Source: Crotalaria pallida (Eukaryota > Streptophyta > Magnoliopsida > Fabales > Fabaceae). From it: a stretch of DNA of 64,000 nt. The notes beneath the pieces were generated by a model that had not been told where the DNA came from, made no database searches, and worked only from the letters and a program-made list of their open reading frames with translations. Shown one piece after another: positions 58,348-64,000 of the stretch (position 1 is the first letter of the stretch; every line of letters starts with the position of its first letter). Location: positions 75,535,001 to 75,599,000 of the forward strand of contig CM075656.1 in assembly GCA_037953625.1 (NCBI GenBank), given 5' to 3'. The translations under genes and the position numbers were made by a program.

Positions 58348-59931
58348 ATGGTGCTTTCATCGATCTCACTCCGCTGCAACGAAGGAGAAAATTGTTGGCC
58401 TTTTGGACAAAATGATTGCTATTTGTGATAGATCTCTAGCTGCGAGTGAGCAATTTCAAAGAGATTTCGCTCACCTCAAGGAAAAAATTGCAGCTCGTGA
58501 GAAGAACTCAAGGGTGGAGGCTGATCAAATTGAAGAAGATGAGTCGATGAAGCGTGATGATTCCAGCGATAATCACACCAGTGAAGTTGTGGATGATGAT
58601 GTTACTCTCGCAATCAAACCAGATCTGGAGGTCATCGGCGACATTGATGGATCCACCCAGGACCTTGTCAAGAGTACGACATCTTCGGCTCAACCAAGCA
58701 TCGAACACTTGGTGCTCAACATCCTTCCAAATTGGGATGAGCTTAACAAGCCTACAAGTGAGTCTGGTCTGCGTATAGTAAGGTTAAGTCAACCAAGGAT
58801 AAGTGGTTCTATCAATTACAATGACCTACCCTACTACAAGAGCCTAAAGAGCAAGATTGGATTTGTGACACAAGATGATGTTCCGTCCCCTCACCTAACT
58901 GTGAAAGAGACACTAACATATGCAGCCCGCCTTAAATTGCCAAACACATTAACTAGAGCGCAAAAGGAAAAACGAGCTTTAGATGTCATCTATGAGCTTG
59001 GCTGGGAGAGGTGTCAGGACACGATGATAGGAGGGTCCTTAATTAGAGGAGTATCTAGTGGAGAGAAGAAGAGAGTTTGTGTTGGCAATGAGATCATAAT
59101 CAATCCTTCTTTTCTGTTTCTTGATGAACCGACTTCTGGTTTGGATTCTACAACAGCCTTGAAGATAGTTCAGATGCCACAAGACATAGCAGAGGCTGGT
59201 AAAACTGTTGTGACAACAATCCATCAACTATCAAGCAGGCTCTTTCATAAATTTGATAAGTTGATCCTTCTAGGAAAAGGGAATTAGCTTTACTTTGGAA
59301 AAGACTCTGAGCCAATGGACAAATTTCTACATATAAGGTGTTCACCTCTTATTGCTATGAATCCAGCAGAGTTTTTACTAGACCTTGCAAATGGAAACTT
59401 AAATGATGTTTCAGTACCATCAGAGTTAGAGGATAAAGTTCAGATAGGAAATGCACAAGTTGAAACAAGGAATGGGAAACCATCACCAACACTTGTACAA
59501 GAGTATTTGGTGGAGGCATATGAGAATAGAGTTGTAGAAGTTGTTGCCATACTTACATCAAGATTGACAGCCTCAATTGCTCTAGAAAAGGCAGGACAGG
59601 TAAAATCTGAAAAATTGGTCCTTGTTACTGCTGCCACAGGAGGAACTGGGCAATTTTCTGTTCAGCTTGCAAAACTAGCAGGAAATAAAGTGGTTGCAAC
59701 TGTTGGAGGTGGGTCAGCTCGGGTTCGCTTACTCACAATTGCCATTGGATTCCTTGCTACAGAAATTACTATAGTTTGGGATCCAGGTGGTAGGCATTTT
59801 GAGCAAATTGGGTCTTCTCAAAACTTATCTACTGTGATGGTATTGATCAAACCATGTTTTATTGCTCTTTATGGAACAAGCTTACTCTACCATGACCTTG
59901 AGAACAAGGTCATTTTTAATGGGGGCGGTAT
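58348..59931 (+). CDS. chimeric retrotransposon ORF: leader + ABCG fragment + quinone oxidoreductase fragment
   Basis: One frame, which starts in the LTR (ATG 58310), runs to the 3' LTR with a single stop, TAG at 59285-59287. The leader (to about 58755) is Glu/Asp-rich and not recognised. At about 58755-59530 it matches the nucleotide-binding domain of a plant ABCG half-transporter (ABCG22-like): Q-loop region IGFVTQDDV, signature VSSGEKKRV, Walker B FLFLDEPTSGLDS, H-loop TIHQ, and downstream SPLIAMNPAEFLLDLANGN. Walker A and the membrane domain are absent, so it cannot pump. At about 59535-59715 it matches a zinc-type quinone oxidoreductase (LTASIALEKAGQ, VTAATGGTGQFSVQLAKLAGNKVVAT, NADP-binding loop). 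The tail (WDPGG, LENKVIFNGGG) may be retrotransposon-derived. No intron is seen in either fragment, which suits capture from spliced mRNA. Confidence 0.85.
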
Positions 59932-60340
59932 TGTTATGAAATTCCAATTGGGCCTGAAATTAATAGAGCCCAAGGCCTTTGAGGCTGTGAAGTTAGAAAG
60001 CAAGGGGTTAAAAAGGCAAAAAAGGCAAAAAACGAGGAGGACAGTGAAGAATTTGGTGAAGGCTCCCTCTCTCTGGTTCTACTTCGTCATCTTTCTATCA
60101 CCCCCCTTCCTACCTCTTACATCCATATCTCCTCCTTCCTTACATATTAGTATGAATTAAGTTTATTTACTATCCTCATATTCCATAACTTCTCTTGTAA
60201 TTGTCTTTCAATTTATCAGTACCTATTGTAGTCGCTGTTAGGTATTTGGGCATTATTATTGTTATCAATTTAGCTCTGAATTGGGTATTATTGTGATTAA
60301 GTATGTTTATTAACAAGCCCCCAGAATCAACCTCGTTACA
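59932..60340 (+). repeat. 3' LTR
   Basis: Direct repeat of the 5' LTR with matching TG...CA ends. The ORF running into it (to 60160) adds no recognisable domain. Confidence 0.9.
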
Positions 60341-60689
60341 CCAGCTTCTAGCAACTTCTAACTAACTACCTTGCTAACAACTAACTAACTAGAAATTAAC
60401 TAATTCAGCTAGTTAATCGATTACCAATCAATTAACTAGTTAATTTACAATGGTAATACAATAACTTGCTCAGCTCAGCAAGTTAGTGACCAACCTAATC
60501 AAGTAACTCCTATTGCCTTTGATCCTGAGTCATCCACTGATCCCGTGCTTCTCTAATACTGAGCTCGGATCTGATCTGATTCCGAGCTTCTCTAATATTG
60601 AGCCCGGTTCTGATCTTGAGCTTCTATGTTAACTGCTCGGCTTCGTACTCGGCTGCTCTGTACTTGATCCTGAGCTCGGCTCGGCTCCG

Positions 60690-60790
60690 TACTCGGCTGC
60701 TCTGTGCTCAATCCTGAGCTCGGCTTCGTACTCGATCCTGAGCTCGGCTTCGTACTCGATCCTGAGCTCGGCTTCATACTCGGCTCCGTA
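60690..60790. repeat. tandem GAGCTCGGCTTCGTACTCGA units
   Basis: Units of about 24 bases repeat three times in a row, with looser copies back to about 60640. The core GAGCTC is palindromic. The minus-strand ORFs at 60592-60841 translate this repeat and are not genes. Confidence 0.8.
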
Positions 60791-61216
60791 CTCATGTTTA
60801 ATAATCACTAGAGGAACATTTTGTGGACTTGGTTTTTCCAATTATGAGGTCACCATTTTTTGATGGGTTTTAAATTATAGGTGTTCGTAGAGGCTTTATC
60901 CTTTTTAATGGGGTTATGCATTGGTTGATTATCACTGAATACGGTGAGTTAGGTAATGCAATTATTGCCTTCGATTTCATAGAAAGAAATGTAGTATCCA
61001 AGATACCTTTGCCACATGATCGTTTTTTCCCTGTTATCAATGAAAAAGAGTTAAGCTTGGAGGTAATTGGAGGTTGTCTTTGTCTGTTATACGACTATCG
61101 TTCTAAGCAGGGGTTTGTTGAGTTGACTTAATGGTTGGAAATTTGGGCAGCAGCAGGGTACTTACATGTATACAAGAAGTCTTCTCTCACTCCCTAACGA
61201 CTCTGTGCAGCCATAG

Positions 61217-61573
61217 GAAGATAACAAACGATTAGGGTATGTAACTTTCCCTGTTTGATAATGTTATTCCTATTAATTATCCTTGCTTTATAAAAGGGTA
61301 AAAAGTAATATTCATGATGCCAGGTTAATGCTTGCTGCTAAATTATTTGCTTCGACTTTGACATACACTATATATCACATTTGTCCTGCATGTTCCCCCC
61401 TCATCAACTTGCAGTATATGCCTTTGGAAAGTTGTTTACTGTTTTAGATATTCCTTTTAAAAGAGACTTGAATATAAGAAGAATACCATATATAATTTAA
61501 CTATTATATATGTTTTGGTTAATTAACTTCGACTTTTTTTGCAGCATTTCAAATATTCTGCATGTTTGAGAAG
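61217..61573 (+). other. 3' flank of F-box D, first part
   Basis: Homologous to the 3' flank of F-box B and C, including the candidate 3'-UTR intron. Noncoding. Confidence 0.75.
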
Positions 61574-61578
61574 AATGG

Positions 61579-63199
61579 TGAAGAAACCGCAATTGGTGGT
61601 TGAAACAACTAAGGAACCCTAGGAACACACCTAGAAGGGGGGTTGAATAGGTGTAAAAGAAACCTTGAAAGATTTTCGAACGAAACAAATCGAAACAATC
61701 AAAACAAATGATTTTTGCAAATTCTACAGCACTTAATCGATTAAACTGAAATTTAATCGATTAACCTGCAATTTAATCGATTAAACCTGAAAGTTCAAAA
61801 GTCCTTAATCGATTAAACTAAAACTTAATCGATTAAATCTATCAGAAACTGAAAAATCACTTTTCAATCGAATACGAAAATCAATCAATTAACACTTAAG
61901 ATCAGAGATTCAATGAAAACAAATAACACCTATATTCTTATTGATTATCCTAGTTATGAAAATGATTTTCCCAAGTTAATTTGAACAATAAAGATTCAAT
62001 TCAATCAATTATGAAAAATCAATCTTTCTCTAGGTTTTCAACCAAGAACACAATCAATGACTTGAATGTAAAGAGTTAAGGGTTTAGAGATACGACACAG
62101 TGATTTATCCTGGTTCACTTTCATCCGCTTGAAAGCTACATCCAGACCCCTCTTCAACCAAGAGAGATTCTTCACTATGAGGAATTAGAGTTCTCAAATT
62201 ACAAGTAAGTGCCTCACAAGACTCCCTTCTTGCTAGCCTACAAGAGATACCACACCCTTGCCTTGTAATCCTATTGATCTTCTCTCTAATCTAACCTCTA
62301 CCCCTTGTTGATAATCGACACAACAAGTCTTCTTTGCTTGATGATAATCCACACACCAAGGCTTCACTTTGCTTGATTCACAATCAAGACTTTCTTCTTC
62401 TCCAATGAGATTTGCTTGATGATAATCGACACACCAAGGCTTCTTTGTTGTTGTAGTTGGCTTGCCTTCTTGCAAAGATTACAACTCAATAGAAAACACA
62501 AATGACAATGCTATGAATCTCAATCAATAGCTATGGCAATTCACAATAAGAGATTCAAAGGTTCTTGATCAAAGAATATGAAAATATGAAAGCTTTGATC
62601 TTTGAAATTGAGAGAGAATAGAATGGCTTGATTCTTGTAAAATTGATTATAAAAGTGTTCTCATTAATCACAAAGATTAGGAAAAGGTTTTTATAGAATA
62701 CCCAAAAGTTGTAGCACTTGAAAACTGATTTTGAGAAGTGAAAATCGTATTTTTAAAAACCAGTTCAGCAGTACTTAATCGATTAAATCTTTACTTAATC
62801 GAGTACTAATCGATTAAATATGTTCTTAATCGATTAAACATGTCTGATACTTGTTTAAAACTTGTTTTCTCAAAATCAAACCTTTCCTTTAAAACCTTTA
62901 AGCCACCTATTGATTCTAGGTTAAGTGAAAACTCAAATTATGATTTAATCATGACTATGATAGAGATTCACTACCCTCTAAATAAACTCTAACCAAATAA
63001 AAGACCTAAGAAGCTTGAGAGGCAAAAGATAAAACAATTACAATTACACTCAAACTAAGTCTTCATGGGCTTGTTTTCTCTCTTCACTTGATGTTTGTTG
63101 TTGCTTGTTGAACTTGAAACTTGATCAACATCTTTGTAGCTTGTTCAAAACACTTTGTAACCTTTTGTCATTATCAAAACATTCATCATGGAACTTACA
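61579..63199 (-). mobile_element. 1621-bp solo LTR (Copia-type), minus strand
   Basis: Reads TGTAAGTTCC...GGTTTCTTCA on the minus strand and is flanked by the perfect 5-base duplication AATGG (61574-61578, 63200-63204); the other F-box flanks show the unoccupied site. The 3' end contains CCTATTCAACCCCCCTTCTA, a Copia LTR hallmark. Two clusters of the palindrome TTAATCGATTAA lie inside (61734-61840, 62776-62845). The minus ORF at 62233-62475 is a translation of internal short repeats. Confidence 0.94.
61734..61840. repeat. array of TTAATCGATTAA motifs in the solo LTR
   Basis: Five copies of the 12-base palindrome occur within 110 bases; three or four more, one imperfect, are at 62776-62845, near the LTR's other end. 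Confidence 0.85.
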
Positions 63200-63204
63200 A
63201 ATGG

Positions 63205-64000
63205 CATAGTATGTATCTGAACTGAAGAATGGCATTTCAAATTAATGTTCATTACAAACCTTTGCTACCGTATGGTAATTGATATATTTTGCTGAGGTAT
63301 GTTTACAAATTATTATTGTGTAGCAGGGAAGAGTATGAGGGTATCACTTGAATTTTTAGTGGAAAATCCTAAGCTTGATGAGAGTGAAGTAGATTAACTT
63401 GTCTTCTAGTGTCTTGGTAGACATAAATTTAAAAACTCTGCAGCTTCCAACTGAATCTACTTGCAACGCCTCTAAGAGCTACTTAACTCAAAATGATGAA
63501 AAAACAAAAGGTTATATATGTATATGAGCTGATAATATTATTTTGAGGATGAAAGAATTGAATGAAAGCATTCAAACTTTTCAACGAGACCTTGCTGTGT
63601 AATGGGTTTTAACTTGGCTCGACCAGGTTTTTTGTATTTATCTGCATTGCTAATTTGGTTGATAAATGGTTAAAACAAATAAATGATGCAGATTTATTTA
63701 GGACGTACGATTTAGCAAGTTTGTCTGGTTAAGGTAACAAAAATAGTGAAGGCTAGAGTTTCCCTTTCATACTTGGGTGGTCTTAATTGCTGAAATGTCC
63801 CTCCTTTTTGGTCTGAATTTCAATTTACTGTACTATTTTTATGGCAACACATCTTGTTGGTCCTGATCATCTATATCCAGATCCTTGCATTCAAATATAT
63901 TTTTCTGTCAAGAACAAATTGTTTTCTTTATGGATTTTTAAATAAGCAAATTTGAAAATATAAGTTTTTTTTTAGGAAAATTGTATTCTTAGCGGAAAAA
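63205..64000 (+). other. 3' flank of F-box D, distal part
   Basis: Continues the F-box unit flank (GCAGGGAAGAGTATGAGGGT, then ACTTGCAACGCCTC and TGTGTAATGGGTTTTAACTT), matching 27000-27190 and 29800-30000 of unit B without insertions. No gene up to the window end. Confidence 0.75.

Larger units (their letters stand above)
57932..60340 (+). mobile_element. 2.4-kb LTR retrotransposon carrying host gene fragments
   Basis: Two direct repeats start TGTTATGAA and end CTCGTTACA: 57932-58347 (416 bases) and 59932-60340 (409 bases). Flanks CCGGC and CCAGC could be a 5-base duplication with one change. After the 5' LTR comes ATGGTGCTTTCATCGATC, in the primer-binding position; a G-rich tract precedes the 3' LTR. 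The interior (about 1.6 kb) has no protease, reverse transcriptase or integrase. Instead it has one frame with a leader, an ABCG transporter fragment, a quinone-oxidoreductase fragment and a short tail. It must depend on another element's enzymes. Confidence 0.9.
57721..60803. mobile_element. outer insertion in F-box D hosting an LTR retrotransposon
   Basis: F-box D is split here with ATCACT on both sides (57715-57720, 60804-60809), a likely target duplication. The outer element's own sequence is 57721-57931 plus 60341-60803 (about 670 bases) and surrounds the LTR retrotransposon. Its right part has three tandem units of GAGCTCGGCTTCGTACTCGA type. Ends are not TG...CA, and I could not assign a class; a remnant of a GAGCTC-bearing LTR is possible. 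Confidence 0.55.
57525..61216 (+). pseudogene. F-box/FBA pseudogene D, split by nested insertions
   Basis: The 5' piece (57525-57720) starts ATGGCATCC and encodes FPEELLSEIQLRLPVKSLLRF, then has a 12-base deletion and a 2-base deletion that shifts the frame. It is interrupted by the insertion 57721-60803. The 3' pieces (60810-60906, 60907-61131, 61136-61216) match FBA segments of copies B and C but lack about 400 bases between ILF and NGVMHWL and another stretch before the end; the ancestral stop is the TAG at 61214-61216. It cannot make an F-box protein. Confidence 0.9.

Noticed and set aside
60592..60841. Repetitive minus-strand ORFs of Ser/Pro/Glu-rich type
   Set aside because: They translate the GAGCTCGG tandem units and have no independent support.

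Overview
The window looks like nuclear DNA of a flowering plant. It is AT-rich, its genes have GT-AG introns, and almost every stretch is a plant mobile element or a duplicated gene block. The F-box/FBA genes, the RGA2-like CNL gene, the tRNA-derived SINEs and the Copia LTR types suggest a papilionoid legume, but I cannot name the species. Only two genes look fully intact (F-box genes at 25028-26206 and 33435-34613). The rest are broken genes, gene fragments or transposon genes.

Layout. (1) 128-12412 is one arm (R1) of a long segmental duplication whose other arm (R2) is 50468-55152. R1 is split by a 7.6-kb Mutator-like element (3622-11217) that carries a plant-mobile-domain gene and a convergent FAR1/MULE transposase-OTU protease gene; R2 keeps the unoccupied site. 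(2) 12413-15388 and 20928-23826 are two copies of one Helitron in opposite orientation. They bracket an inverted block (15389-20927) holding F-box pseudogene A and a truncated Copia LTR. (3) 23885-38745 is a tandem array of F-box units: B, C and an upstream-only third. It is loaded with insertions: a 2.6-kb MULE-like element with a nested hAT element, a 606-bp retroposed piece, SINEs, a 522-bp MITE and a PIF/Harbinger-type element. (4) 38800-40611 holds a Copia RNase H fragment with two nested MITEs, and another MITE. (5) 41762-45935 is a CNL resistance gene broken by a stop codon and a 1574-bp solo LTR. (6) 47221-49620 is the first five exons of a class XI myosin gene on the minus strand, followed by its upstream region. 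(7) After R2 comes F-box pseudogene D (57525-61216). It is interrupted by nested insertions that include an LTR retrotransposon carrying ABCG-transporter and quinone-oxidoreductase fragments in one reading frame. A 1621-bp solo LTR (61579-63199) sits in its 3' flank.

How the parts relate. The F-box units and the CNL gene share a homologous 3' flank. The far end of each F-box unit also resembles the 5' region of the myosin fragment. The cluster therefore seems to have grown by duplication of a mosaic unit whose 3' half once belonged to a CNL-myosin neighbourhood. Because the blocks are duplicated, many insertions have an unoccupied twin in the window, which gives target-site duplications, exact ends and a partial order of events.

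All coordinates were read by eye. Similarities are visual, not computed alignments.
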